A stretch of DNA of 64,000 bases from the NCBI GenBank assembly GCA_963803295.1, contig CAWDMC010000002.1, positions 310,001-374,000 on the forward strand, written 5' to 3'. The translations under genes were made by a program, and so were the position numbers. The notes beneath the pieces were generated by a model. It saw only the letters and a program-made list of their open reading frames with translations. It was not told the origin of the DNA and searched no databases. Source of the DNA: CAWDMC01 sp963803295. Its GTDB lineage: Bacteria; Acidobacteriota; Terriglobia; UBA7540. The number at the start of each line of letters is the position of its first letter. Position 1 is the first letter of the stretch. Below are positions 1 through 8,221 of this stretch, piece by piece.

Positions 1-2400
1 CAGCAGGGCTTCGCTGTTCATGCCCGGATCCCTCGTGTCCATGTCCCAACGCTCCCATAGCGTGGTGGCGCCCTTGGAAATCATGTAGCCCCAACTCGGC
101 CGCTCGGTGCGGGTGGCGATGTTCAGAGCGACATCGGCATGACCTGTTTCCGTCAGAGTTTCCATCATCCACTGCATGCCGACGAGTCCCACGGTGAGAT
201 AGCCGTGGTGTTCGACCATGATGTCGTCAACCAGGTTTTGGACGACGCGTCCACGCAGATCCTCAGGAACCAGTCCGAATGCGAGCGGCAGCACATAGGA
301 GGTTTGGGTTGAGCTTTCGTACCTGGCGGTTTCGCGATTCAAGAAACGCTGGTTGAATCCCTGGCGGATTCTGCCGGCTTCGGCCGCATAGTGTTTCCCG
401 TCGGCGGATCTGCCCAGGCGTCCGGCCGAGTGTGCCATGAGCTTGGCGTTGAGGTAGCAATACGCGGTGGCGATCAGAGGCTTGCTGGTAGACCCGCTGT
501 CGGGATGCCTGGCGTCCATTGAAGACGTGTCGCACCAGTCTCCGTAAATGTCTTTGTCGAGCGTGCCGTCGGGCCTCAGTTTACGGAGGCAGTAGTCCGC
601 CCACCTCTTCATGGCATCATAATTATCTTCGAGAATGCGCCGGTCGCCATAGAAGGAGTAAGCCCAATCCGGCAAGACCGTGACCACGCTGGGCCAGACC
701 ACGCTGCCGCTGTAGAATTCCCAGTAAGCCGGTGACACGTCGGACTGGCCGCCATCCGAGTGCTGATCCAGGCGGATATCCTCCAGCCACTTTTCGTAAA
801 AGGCAGCCACGTTCAGGTTGAAGGCTTCGCTTTCCGAGTCTTTGGCCGGATCGCCGAGCCAGGGTTGCCGCTCGTCGCGATCGGGGTCGAGCGGCACGCC
901 GGTGCGCAGGAACATACGCTGGCCCCACCGCATATTGCCGTAAATCTGGTTTATCAGGGGGATTGAGCACTCGAACTTGCCCACCCGTTCGAGGTCGTTT
1001 TCAACTACCAGGCCCTCGACTTGATCTGCCGCGACCTTGCCGGGCAATCCCTCTATCTGCACGCGCCGAAATCCCTGCCCCCGAAACCGTGGGTTCCACG
1101 TTTCTACGCCCGATCCTCTGAAGGTGTAAGTGTCGCTGGCGAGCGCCGAGCGATTATCCTGGGTGCGAAGTGAACCATCAGGGTTCACGCTATAGGCCTC
1201 GGTCATCCGGGCCCTGGTGCCGGCCGGCGCCGAAGCGCGGATTCTCACGAGCCCGTAGAAGTTCTGGCCGAAATCCACCAGGTGAATGCCAGGCTTGGTT
1301 TCGCGAATCGAAACGGGTTTAAGCGTCTGGGTAATACGTGTGGGTTCGATCATCTGAGCCTGGAGGCGTCCGCCCGGCGGCCGCACCAACTGGACTGTTT
1401 GCCAGCGCGCATCATTGTCAGGGAAGCCAGGCTTGTCCCAGCCAGGCATCTCCTTGCGGGCGTCGTATTCCTCACCGTCGTACTCGTTGTTGGTGCGACG
1501 AGGGCCGTCGGCAGTGACCTTCCAGTTGCCGTCGCTAACCACCTGCTGATGTGAGCCGTCGGCGTATTCCACCTCAAGCTGCAGCAGGACCTTGGGATAG
1601 CCGTAGGTCTTGAAACTCACGGGATGCTTGTCGCCGGCTCTGGGTGCGAAGAAGCGCCCGTTTCCGGCGACGACACCGATGGCGTTCTCACCAGGCTTGA
1701 GACGATCCGTCACATCGAACGTCACGTAAGGAATACGCTTCGAATATTCCGTGAGCGCCGGATCCATGATGTGATCGCCCACTCTTGTGCCGTTCATATA
1801 GAGGTCGAAGAAACCCAAGCCCGAAACGTAGACGGTGGCGCGCTTGATCTTCTTCTTGGCCTGGAACTCGCGGCGAAACATCCGCGCGGGCAGGCGTGTG
1901 CGCGCCGGATCATCCGGCCGGGTTTTATCACCGCCATCCAGTCCGATCCACTTGGCGGTCCAGTCATCCTGGTGAAACAGTCCCATGCTCCACATCGCCG
2001 GTTGACTCCAGGCGGAGACCTGGCCCTGCTGATCCCAGGCACGTACCTTCCACCAGCAGACCTGGCGTGACTCGAGCCCCTTACCTCGGTAGTCGATGCC
2101 GATAATATCGCCGGAAACGATCTTGCCTGAAGCCCAGAGGTCGCCGTGGCCAGTACGCAAATTGCGCTGAGATGAGGCCACCAGAATTTGGTAGGCAGTC
2201 TGCCTGAGGCCACGGCCCGCCTGCGGCTCAGCCTGGAGTCTCCAACTAAGCCTGGGTGTTGTGCTGTCTACACCCAGTGGATTTTTGAGATGCTCGCATC
2301 GCAGATCGACCGGATGCAACGAAGGCTCGCGCCCGAGCGAAAAGGCGGCCGACATTGCAGCGACAATCAATAGGCCGAGGCACGTAAAGGCACGATTCAT
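1..2400 (-). CDS. alpha-L-rhamnosidase, GH78 family (C-terminus cut by window edge)
   Basis: Secreted glycosidase expected to remove terminal alpha-L-rhamnose from plant polymers or glycosides. The frame is open from an ATG at 2400 to base 1, giving 800 residues without a stop. It begins with a signal peptide (MNRAFTCLGLLIVAAMSAAF), followed by the N-terminal beta domain typical of the family (VDLRCEHLKNPLGVD, then TPRLSWRL) and the (alpha/alpha)6 barrel. The barrel shows the acid-containing motif DPDRDERQPWLGD and, near the cut end, GATTLWERWD, which holds the expected catalytic base. Full-length family members run about 900-1000 residues, so roughly the last 100 are missing. It lies 107 bp downstream of the hydrogenase protease gene on the same strand, but its job is unrelated to that operon. 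It resembles the second GH78 at 60561-63269. Confidence 0.93.
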   Translation of the reverse strand, partial: MNRAFTCLGLLIVAAMSAAFSLGREPSLHPVDLRCEHLKNPLGVDSTTPRLSWRLQAEPQAGRGLRQTAYQILVASSQRNLRTGHGDLWASGKIVSGDIIGIDYRGKGLESRQVCWWKVRAWDQQGQVSAWSQPAMWSMGLFHQDDWTAKWIGLDGGDKTRPDDPARTRLPARMFRREFQAKKKIKRATVYVSGLGFFDLYMNGTRVGDHIMDPALTEYSKRIPYVTFDVTDRLKPGENAIGVVAGNGRFFAPRAGDKHPVSFKTYGYPKVLLQLEVEYADGSHQQVVSDGNWKVTADGPRRTNNEYDGEEYDARKEMPGWDKPGFPDNDARWQTVQLVRPPGGRLQAQMIEPTRITQTLKPVSIRETKPGIHLVDFGQNFYGLVRIRASAPAGTRARMTEAYSVNPDGSLRTQDNRSALASDTYTFRGSGVETWNPRFRGQGFRRVQIEGLPGKVAADQVEGLVVENDLERVGKFECSIPLINQIYGNMRWGQRMFLRTGVPLDPDRDERQPWLGDPAKDSESEAFNLNVAAFYEKWLEDIRLDQHSDGGQSDVSPAYWEFYSGSVVWPSVVTVLPDWAYSFYGDRRILEDNYDAMKRWADYCLRKLRPDGTLDKDIYGDWCDTSSMDARHPDSGSTSKPLIATAYCYLNAKLMAHSAGRLGRSADGKHYAAEAGRIRQGFNQRFLNRETARYESSTQTSYVLPLAFGLVPEDLRGRVVQNLVDDIMVEHHGYLTVGLVGMQWMMETLTETGHADVALNIATRTERPSWGYMISKGATTLWERWDMDTRDPGMNSEALL

Positions 2401-2506
2401 GACGCGCCATTATAGTGGATTGAGCCGGCGAAGTCCGAAAATCCCGCAGCAAACCCGCAGGGTTTCCGCTGGTTTTCCGCACGTCCTTTATTCGGATCCT
2501 GGACGA

Positions 2507-3016
2507 TCATCGAGGGAAGTTTAGGGAAATAAAGATGGCGAGGAGTTTCTCTATTTCGCGGATGAGCAGATCGGAGGTTAACTCGACGGCATCTTCCACC
2601 ATCGGGGAGAGCCCCTTGCCTAGGGCAAAATCGAGTCCTTCGATACCGTAGACGATGACCTGCCGGGGAAGTTGGCCCAGGGCGCGGCTGAGTTCGATCG
2701 CACCCGCCACCGAGAATGAATGGCTGGACTCGTGTACGGCGTAGCCGGGCAGTGGAGCGGAGCTCGCATCGAACCGATGGATGGTTCCGGGTTGGGCCCC
2801 GGAGTTGGCGGCGTCAACCATGACCACTGTGTCGGTATCCTTCCAGCAATCCATCAGCGATGTGCCTTCGCCGTTGTGCTTGATCACGCGGCAAAAACCG
2901 GAGGCGCATTTCTGCAGGCGCTCCGCAACGTGGAGTCCGGCCGCGTCATCGCCCGCGTAGGAGTTGCCTACACCGATGACGATGATTCTACGTTTTGACG
3001 ATGAGAAAGGCGGCAT
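2507..3016 (-). CDS. [NiFe] hydrogenase maturation endopeptidase (HyaD/HycI family)
   Basis: Protease that trims the C-terminal tail of the hydrogenase large subunit once the NiFe centre is in place. The 169 residues match the family length (about 150-180). The N-terminus has the diagnostic IIVIGVGNSYAGDDAAGLHV with the nickel-sensing Asp in the GDD stretch; a second acidic position lies in VVMVDAANSGAQPG, followed by the HESSHSFSV histidine region. It is the last gene of the hydrogenase run, 57 bp after a small ORF and about 400 bp after the large subunit. That subunit ends in a short tail after DPCxxCxxH, exactly the substrate this protease needs. The ATG at 3016 gives a complete domain although the ribosome-binding site is weak. 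Confidence 0.9.
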   Translation of the reverse strand: MPPFSSSKRRIIVIGVGNSYAGDDAAGLHVAERLQKCASGFCRVIKHNGEGTSLMDCWKDTDTVVMVDAANSGAQPGTIHRFDASSAPLPGYAVHESSHSFSVAGAIELSRALGQLPRQVIVYGIEGLDFALGKGLSPMVEDAVELTSDLLIREIEKLLAIFISLNFPR

Positions 3017-3072
3017 GGATCGATACTTTGGTGGTCATCCTTGCGGGCCGGCCGTCTCTTGATATTTCCCAT

Positions 3073-3330
3073 CTATTTATGATGCCAAGGCTCGGGATGA
3101 TACTGTTCCTGGAATTCTCTATTCTGAGGTCCGGGATGTTCCTGTCGCTTTGCTTCTCTATGAGATGCAACCAGCACTACGATATCGGCCTCGCCTTTCG
3201 AGCGTCTGACAACGTGGCGCAGCTCTAACCAGTCTGAAGCGACGGCCACTCTCTCAAGAGAATCAACGACTACGACATCGTCATCAACATTCTGCCCGCC
3301 AAGCCGTCGTATGAGCTGTCCAACTGTCAT
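3073..3330 (-). CDS. small hypothetical protein in the hydrogenase operon
   Basis: An 85-residue ORF between the hydrogenase large subunit and its protease. I chose the internal ATG at 3330 because AAAGGA sits about 8 bases before it; the frame stays open further upstream but without a better start. The N-terminus MTVGQLIRRL, then an acidic stretch and VVVVDS, recalls short proteins that begin 'MTVKELI..L..DAEVVV', but this is a loose resemblance and gives no function. The C-terminus is polar and rich in Arg, Glu and His. Position and strand suggest co-transcription with the hydrogenase. It could also be a chance frame; coding bias here is less convincing than in its neighbours. Confidence 0.4.
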   Translation of the reverse strand: MTVGQLIRRLGGQNVDDDVVVVDSLERVAVASDWLELRHVVRRSKGEADIVVLVASHREAKRQEHPGPQNREFQEQYHPEPWHHK

Positions 3331-3423
3331 TCGTCCGGTCCTTTCTCCGTCTCGCAAGTGACACTTCTTCTTTTGCAGCGCCGAGTGCGATATTTTGGTG
3401 GCCCGCAACCCTGAGACCACCGA

Positions 3424-4716
3424 TCAATTCTTCCGCTCGATCTTCAGCCTTAGAAAATGTGTGGCGCACGATATACAAGGATCATAGTTGCGGATTGCCT
3501 GTTCGCACTGCCACAGCAACTGGTCTTCTGGCAGAGAGAGTCGGGAGGGCAGAAGCTGCCACAAGTCCTGCTCCATGGTCCTCAGGTTTTGTGCGGTCGG
3601 CGGGACGATCTTGGCGTCAAGGATACTCCCGTGGGCATCCAGCCGGTAACGATGAAAGAGAATGCCGCGCGGCGCCTCAGTGCACCCGCAGCCCGTACCC
3701 GCTTGCGGCTTGACCTTCACCGCCGGCGCCTCCGGAGGCTCGTACTGTTCGATGATGCGCAAGCCTTCCTCGCAGGCGTATAGCGTCTCGACCGCGCGCA
3801 CGACTACGCTCTTAAAGGGATTCGCGCACACGGGACCCAGGCCGGCCTGGCGCGCGGCCTCCTGGGCCAGAGGAGTAAGCCGGTCGTAGTTCAAACTGTA
3901 ACGGGCCAGCGGACCGACATGGTAGGAGCCTTGTCCCTTCAGGGTGGAGTGCAAGGCGTTCGAATGTTCCACGTGTTCTTCGCTGGAAAATTTCTCGAAA
4001 TCGTCGATTGGGATATCCAGGCCTTTGCTTGAAACCAGACGCCCTTCATTGAGCGGGTACTCGTCAGGATGGCGAAGGGCGAGGAAAATGTAATCCTGAT
4101 CGAAGTCGGGGAAGGGCAACGTGGCGGTGAATTTGACCGTCTCCAAGGCGGCGTCACGCGCCCATTTTAGGCTCTCATACAAGGGCTCAAGTTCCCGCTT
4201 GCTGGGCACACGGTAGAATCCACCCACACGCACGTTAATGGGATGAATCTCGCGCCCTCCCAAAATCCTGACAATCTCATTGCCGGTCTTCTTCAGCTTG
4301 AGTGCGGTTTCCACCGCGCCCAAGTGGTCCTTTGCCATCTGCACTACGTCGGCGTAGCCGAGGAAATCCGGGGTGTGCAGCATGTAGACGTGCAGGGTGT
4401 GGCTTTCGATCCATTCGCCGCAGTAGAGGAGGCGACGGAGAGAGCGAAGCTGACCCTCGACTTTCACGCCGAAGGCAGCCTCCATGGCGTGCACGGAACT
4501 CATCTGGTAGGCAACCGGACAGATGCCGCAGATGCGAGCGGTGATATCGGGAGCTTCGCTGAACTTGCGGCCACGCAAGAACGCTTCAAAGAAGCGCGGC
4601 GGCTCGAAGATCTTCAATTGCACGTCGGCTACAGTGCCGTTCTTGATTTTGACATACAGGCCGCCTTCGCCCTCCACACGAGCGAGGCAGTCAACCTTGA
4701 GCGTTCTTGTCTTCAT
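3424..4716 (-). CDS. hydA: [NiFe] hydrogenase large (alpha) subunit, group 3b type
   Basis: Catalytic subunit of a cytoplasmic bidirectional NAD(P)-linked hydrogenase (sulfhydrogenase type). From the ATG at 4716 it is 430 residues, beginning MKTRTLKVDCLARVEGEG. A longer upstream frame exists but runs through the small-subunit gene. The L1 motif RICGICPVAYQ gives Cys63 and Cys66, and the L2 motif DPCISCATH gives Cys414, Cys417 and His420, so all four nickel-ligand cysteines are present. A ten-residue tail follows His420 and would be removed by the endopeptidase encoded at 2507-3016. The start overlaps the small-subunit stop by 26 bases, indicating translational coupling. The RICGICPVAYQ form of L1 and the beta/gamma partner subunits place it in group 3b rather than a respiratory uptake group. 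Confidence 0.95.
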   Translation of the reverse strand: MKTRTLKVDCLARVEGEGGLYVKIKNGTVADVQLKIFEPPRFFEAFLRGRKFSEAPDITARICGICPVAYQMSSVHAMEAAFGVKVEGQLRSLRRLLYCGEWIESHTLHVYMLHTPDFLGYADVVQMAKDHLGAVETALKLKKTGNEIVRILGGREIHPINVRVGGFYRVPSKRELEPLYESLKWARDAALETVKFTATLPFPDFDQDYIFLALRHPDEYPLNEGRLVSSKGLDIPIDDFEKFSSEEHVEHSNALHSTLKGQGSYHVGPLARYSLNYDRLTPLAQEAARQAGLGPVCANPFKSVVVRAVETLYACEEGLRIIEQYEPPEAPAVKVKPQAGTGCGCTEAPRGILFHRYRLDAHGSILDAKIVPPTAQNLRTMEQDLWQLLPSRLSLPEDQLLWQCEQAIRNYDPCISCATHFLRLKIERKN

Positions 4717-5485
4717 GGGCCTCGCTCTCCCGGCGGAATGGTTCAGCGTAAGCGTTAAACGATCGGAAGGCCCGCACCAGGTCGTTCTCCTTGGAGCCGA
4801 GACGCTTCCAGGCAGCAGCCAGAGAACCGGTGTTGGGACTCTCCATGGGACCGAAGCATCCATAGCAGCCGCGCGTATACGACGGGCAGATGGCGCCACA
4901 ACCGGCGTGGGTCACAGGGCCGAGGCAAGGAATGCCTCGGGCTACCATCACGCAGACGGTTCCAAGCTGCTTGCACTGCTGGCAGACGCTGTGCGAGGGC
5001 GTGTTAGGTTTGCGGCCGTTGAGGAAGGCGCTGAGCACCTCCACCAGTTGGTACTTGTCTATGGGGCAGCCGTGGAGCTCAAAATCGACGCGCACGTGAT
5101 CCACCAGCGGAGTGGACTTGTTGAGAGTCTGGATATATTGCGGGGTTGCATAGACCAGGGAGGTGAAGTCGCGCACATCCTTGAAGTTCCGCAAGGCCTG
5201 GATGCCGCCAGCGGTCGCGCAGGCGCCGATGGCGACGAGGAAGCGTGAGGCCCGCCGCACCTGGTGAATGCGCTCGGCGTCGTGTGGCGTGGTGATCGAG
5301 CCTTCCACCAGGGAAAGATCGTAAGGGCCCTTGACGACAGACCGTGAGGCCTCGAGGAAATTGGCAATCTCCACCTGACCGGCAACTGCCAGCAGTTCGT
5401 CCTCGCAGTCCAACAGGCTTAACTGGCAGCCGTCGCAGGAAGCGAACTTCCATACTGCAAGCTTCGGCTTCAGACGCGTGGTCAT
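4691..5485 (-). CDS. hydD: [NiFe] hydrogenase small (delta) subunit
   Basis: Electron-transfer subunit that pairs with the large subunit and carries iron-sulfur clusters. The 264 residues start at the ATG at 5485 (MTTRLKPKLAVWKFASCDGC), preceded by GGAGA; a longer in-frame start upstream would run through a tandem repeat and is less likely. Proximal-cluster ligands are seen at CDGCQ (Cys17, Cys20), with further cysteines in GACAT and GCPIDKY, and a cysteine-rich C-terminus (GIPCLGPVTHAGCGAICP, then GCYGCFGP). There is no Tat leader, so the enzyme is cytoplasmic. Its 3' end overlaps the large-subunit start, while its 5' end lies 100 bp from the gamma subunit, the only wide internal gap before the large subunit. 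Confidence 0.93.
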   Translation of the reverse strand: MTTRLKPKLAVWKFASCDGCQLSLLDCEDELLAVAGQVEIANFLEASRSVVKGPYDLSLVEGSITTPHDAERIHQVRRASRFLVAIGACATAGGIQALRNFKDVRDFTSLVYATPQYIQTLNKSTPLVDHVRVDFELHGCPIDKYQLVEVLSAFLNGRKPNTPSHSVCQQCKQLGTVCVMVARGIPCLGPVTHAGCGAICPSYTRGCYGCFGPMESPNTGSLAAAWKRLGSKENDLVRAFRSFNAYAEPFRRESEAHEDKNAQG

Positions 5486-5524
5486 TTCACATTCTCCGTG
5501 CCGCACCGAGCGGCTGCATCTTAC

Positions 5525-5578
5525 CTCTCGACGCGGGTGGGGACACCCTCTCGACGCGGGTGGGGACACCCGCGCTAC
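5525..5578. repeat. 23-bp tandem duplication ending in a palindrome plus CTACAG
   Basis: Two head-to-tail copies of a 23-bp unit (CTCTCGACGCGGGTGGGGAC plus three bases) begin at 5525 and 5548. The second copy completes an inverted repeat, GCGGGTG-GGGA-CACCCGC, followed by GCTACAG. The element fills most of the gap between the gamma- and small-subunit genes. It belongs to the palindrome-plus-CTACAG class also seen near 36943, 42921 and 59484. Confidence 0.8.
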
Positions 5579-5584
5579 AGAGGG

Positions 5585-6457
5585 TTACATCTCCCTGACG
5601 GCAAAGAGCGGCTGCATCCGTTCCCAGCAGAAGACGGGGCCGTCCTTGCAGATGAACACGGGCCCACACTGGCAATGGCCGCACAAGCCAATACCGCACT
5701 TCATATTACGTTCCATGGAAACGTAGATATTGGGAGTTTCCACTCCGCGACGCTCGAGTTCCTGGACGGTAAAACGCATCATGACCTCGGGCCCGCACAC
5801 CATGGCCACGGTGCTGTGCGGATCAAAGGGGGCGCGGGAGATCAGGGTGGTGACAACGCCCACGTTACCGCGCCAGTTGCCCATGGCCCGGTCCACGGTA
5901 ACGTGGACCTCCAGGTCGAAGCGGGCATGCCATTGCTGCAGCTCTCGGCGGAAGAGGATATCGGTAGGGGTACGAGTGCCGTAGAGCAGAACCACTTTGC
6001 CGTAGTACTTCCGCGCTGCCAGGATTTGGTAAAGGGCGGGGCGCAGCGGCGCCAGGCCAATGCCGCCGGCCACGATCACCACGTCGGCGCCGCGAGCCTG
6101 GGTCACCGGCCATCCCACTCCATACGGGCCTCTCACTCCGATCTCGTCGCCAACCTTTAATTTCCGCATGGCGCGCGTTACGGTTCCCACCTCGCGCGTG
6201 GTGTGAACCAGCATCATGCGATTGGCTGGGTCGCCGCTGATTGAAATCGGCACTTCGCCCACCCCAAAGGCGTAGAGCATGTTGAACTGGCCCGGCTGAA
6301 AGACAAACTCCCGCACCCCGGACTCGGGTTCGAGCTCCAGGGTGAAGGTGTCGGAAGTTTCCTGGCGGAACTTCTGCACGCGGTATGACCGAGTCAGCAT
6401 CGGGTCAGGCCCAGCGCCGTGGACGTCCCCGGGCATGTCAACGAGTTTCGTAGACAT
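5585..6457 (-). CDS. hydG: hydrogenase gamma subunit, FAD/NAD(P)-binding ferredoxin reductase-like
   Basis: Diaphorase-type subunit that exchanges electrons between NAD(P)H and the iron-sulfur chain. The 290 residues contain an FAD-binding beta-barrel (about residues 20-110, with FQPGQFNMLYAFGVGE and PISISGDP), an NAD-binding Rossmann domain (GGIGLAPLRPAL, then CGPEVMM) and a C-terminal [2Fe-2S] site (CGIGLCGHCQCGPVFIC). This matches sulfhydrogenase gamma and the related dihydroorotate dehydrogenase electron-transfer subunit; the hydrogenase context decides between them. The start overlaps the end of the cyclic-nucleotide-binding gene by 20 bases, so translation is probably coupled. Confidence 0.92.
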   Translation of the reverse strand: MSTKLVDMPGDVHGAGPDPMLTRSYRVQKFRQETSDTFTLELEPESGVREFVFQPGQFNMLYAFGVGEVPISISGDPANRMMLVHTTREVGTVTRAMRKLKVGDEIGVRGPYGVGWPVTQARGADVVIVAGGIGLAPLRPALYQILAARKYYGKVVLLYGTRTPTDILFRRELQQWHARFDLEVHVTVDRAMGNWRGNVGVVTTLISRAPFDPHSTVAMVCGPEVMMRFTVQELERRGVETPNIYVSMERNMKCGIGLCGHCQCGPVFICKDGPVFCWERMQPLFAVREM

Positions 6458-6896
6458 TGAGCAGTTGCAACCTCGCAGACTGAAGCCGTTCTGTAACCAC
6501 CAGCGAGAACCGTTTCAAGAGTTCATAACCCAGGGCCGTATCACTTTCAGATTTTTCGCGGAGGCATTTGCCGTCGAGAGCGATGGCCCGCGTCAAATGC
6601 ATGGCGCGAGCGTCGAATCGCCAACGGTAGGGCGGTACCAACCAGGACCATCCGAGCACCTCGCCCTCGCTTAGCGTCTCGATGGTTATCGGACCGCGTT
6701 CGGGTACATAGATCTCGAGCGACACCTTGCCGTGACGGATGAGGTAAAACTGGTTGGCCTCCTGGCCTTCGCGCAGAATGAATTGACCCGGCTCGAAGCG
6801 CACATTAGTGGCGCATCCCGCCACCAAGTGAAGCTGATCGTCGTTCATGCCGTGGAAAAAGGGATGTTCGGACACAACACGGTCAAGAGTTTCCAT
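6438..6896 (-). CDS. cyclic nucleotide-binding domain protein without DNA-binding domain
   Basis: A 152-residue single-domain protein of the CAP_ED fold: HPFFHGMNDDQLHLVAGCA, then FEPGQFILREGQEANQFYLI and GEVLGWSWLVPP. It lacks the helix-turn-helix that follows in CRP/FNR regulators, so it probably acts by contact with another protein. The usual phosphate-binding loop of cAMP receptors (GE..L followed by R.A) is only partly kept: GEVLGWSWLVPPYRWRFDARA. It overlaps hydB by 14 bases and hydG by 20, which ties it firmly to the hydrogenase; a nucleotide- or redox-responsive subunit is a reasonable guess. Such genes do occur in group 3b hydrogenase operons of other phyla. Confidence 0.85.
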   Translation of the reverse strand: METLDRVVSEHPFFHGMNDDQLHLVAGCATNVRFEPGQFILREGQEANQFYLIRHGKVSLEIYVPERGPITIETLSEGEVLGWSWLVPPYRWRFDARAMHLTRAIALDGKCLREKSESDTALGYELLKRFSLVVTERLQSARLQLLNVYETR

Positions 6897-8055
6897 TTCC
6901 GTTCCCCTTCCTCGAGATTGTCGAGACGTCCGTTTCCCGGATCGCGTGCACTTCTTCAGTAAGATCGATCGCCACCGGGCACCAGGTAATACAGCGGCCG
7001 CACCCCACGCAGCCCGACGTGCCGAACTGGTCGATCCAGGTGGCGAGTTTGTGGGTCAGCCATTGGCGGTAACGGGCCCTGGGAGTGGCCCGGATGCTGC
7101 CGCCGTGAATGTAGGAGAATTCGGTGGTGAAACACGAATCCCATTTGCGCCAGCGCTCGGCGTGCTCGCCCTTCAAGTCGGTCACGTCTTCCACCGTGGT
7201 GCAGAAACAGGTGGGGCACACCATGGTGCAGTTGGCGCAGGTGAGACACCGCTCGGCCACTTCATCCCAGCGTGGATGTTCGTAGTTCCGGTAGAGCAGC
7301 GCCTTGAGGTCGGCGGTATCGAGGGCGCGCCCCATATGCGAGGCGGTGTTAGTGACGATGCTTTCTGCCGCGGCTCGCTCGGGACCGCAGGCAGGACGGC
7401 AAGGCAGTTCCGCCAGAACCTCCGCCCCCTGATTACTGCCGGCTTCGACCACGAAGTAATGCCGGCCTTCGGCCATGACCTCGGTCATGCCGATATCGAA
7501 GCCCGAAGAGACCCTTGGACCGCTGCCCATCGACACGCAAAAGCAGGTTCCGCCCGCGCGCCCACAATTCAGGGCGACGATGAAACTTTTGTTGCGCGCG
7601 GCCTTGTAGTACGGATCCACGAAGCTGGACGACATGAAAATCTGGTCCTGCAGCGCGATAGCCTTCAGTTCGCACGCGCGGACAGCCAGGAAAGCCAGCC
7701 TCGGGGCCTCGTGAGGTTCTTCGTGTACCTTGAAGCCACCATGGTTGCGGCTGGCTGTCCAAAGGCGTAGGACCGGAGGATACAGTTGCCTCTTCCAGGC
7801 GTGGGGGCCCACGCTGTAGCCAAAAAGCGCGCTGTCTCCACGCTTCTTGAGGCGATAGGAGCCACCGTCCTGCTCGTCGGTCCAACCGACAGGGAGGTCG
7901 GCCGTCGACTTCACCTCATCGTAGGCGATGGCGCCATCACGTAGAGTAGGGCCCAGCACGCGGTAGTCGCGCCGGGCAAGGTTATCGATTAGGGTTTGGA
8001 AGTCTCCACGATCCAGCACGAGCTGATCCCGGCATTGCAGGGGCTGTTCCGCCAT
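6883..8055 (-). CDS. hydB: hydrogenase beta subunit, 4Fe-4S ferredoxin-like
   Basis: First gene of the operon, encoding the iron-sulfur subunit that bridges the hydrogenase core and the diaphorase. The 390 residues from the ATG at 8055 (MAEQPLQCRDQ) have a central region characteristic of anaerobic sulfite reductase A / sulfhydrogenase beta proteins (LAFLAVRACELKAIALQD). Two C-terminal [4Fe-4S] motifs follow: CLTCANCTMVCPTCFC and CVGCGRCITWCP. A GTG two codons upstream (8061) is an alternative start; the purine-rich CCGGGGG before the ATG favours 8055. The leader contains a CRP/FNR-like palindrome about 150 bases upstream. Confidence 0.92.
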   Translation of the reverse strand: MAEQPLQCRDQLVLDRGDFQTLIDNLARRDYRVLGPTLRDGAIAYDEVKSTADLPVGWTDEQDGGSYRLKKRGDSALFGYSVGPHAWKRQLYPPVLRLWTASRNHGGFKVHEEPHEAPRLAFLAVRACELKAIALQDQIFMSSSFVDPYYKAARNKSFIVALNCGRAGGTCFCVSMGSGPRVSSGFDIGMTEVMAEGRHYFVVEAGSNQGAEVLAELPCRPACGPERAAAESIVTNTASHMGRALDTADLKALLYRNYEHPRWDEVAERCLTCANCTMVCPTCFCTTVEDVTDLKGEHAERWRKWDSCFTTEFSYIHGGSIRATPRARYRQWLTHKLATWIDQFGTSGCVGCGRCITWCPVAIDLTEEVHAIRETDVSTISRKGNGNGNS

Positions 8056-8147
8056 TCGCACCCCCGGGGACGTTTGTGGAGGGGCAACCGGACCGATCTG
8101 AAGGGACCATTCGGCGACAGGAGGTTCGACACAAGGAGTAGTGTCTT

Positions 8148-8153
8148 ATTGTA
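8148..8153 (-). promoter_or_regulatory. possible -10 element of the hydrogenase operon
   Basis: On the minus strand this reads TACAAT, one base from the sigma-70 consensus, about 92 bases before the hydB start. There is no good -35 at 16-18 bp spacing, which would fit an activator-dependent promoter. If transcription begins about 7 bases downstream, the CRP/FNR-like palindrome is centred near -72, close to a classical class I position. This is inference from spacing only. Confidence 0.35.
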
Positions 8154-8205
8154 GGCTGCCCCTCACTCTCACTTGGCCATTCTGCGAGCCTTCTTAAGCT
8201 AAGTC

Positions 8206-8221
8206 TGTGACGCAGATCACG
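8206..8221. promoter_or_regulatory. CRP/FNR-family operator-like palindrome
   Basis: The sequence TGTGACGCAGATCACG has the TGTGA-N6-TCAC(A/G) layout of CRP-type sites with only one terminal base off symmetry. It is the only strong palindrome in the gap upstream of the hydrogenase operon and lies about 150 bp before hydB. A CRP, FNR or related regulator controlling hydrogenase expression is plausible. The regulator itself is not encoded in this window; the operon's own cyclic-nucleotide protein has no DNA-binding domain. Confidence 0.5.
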
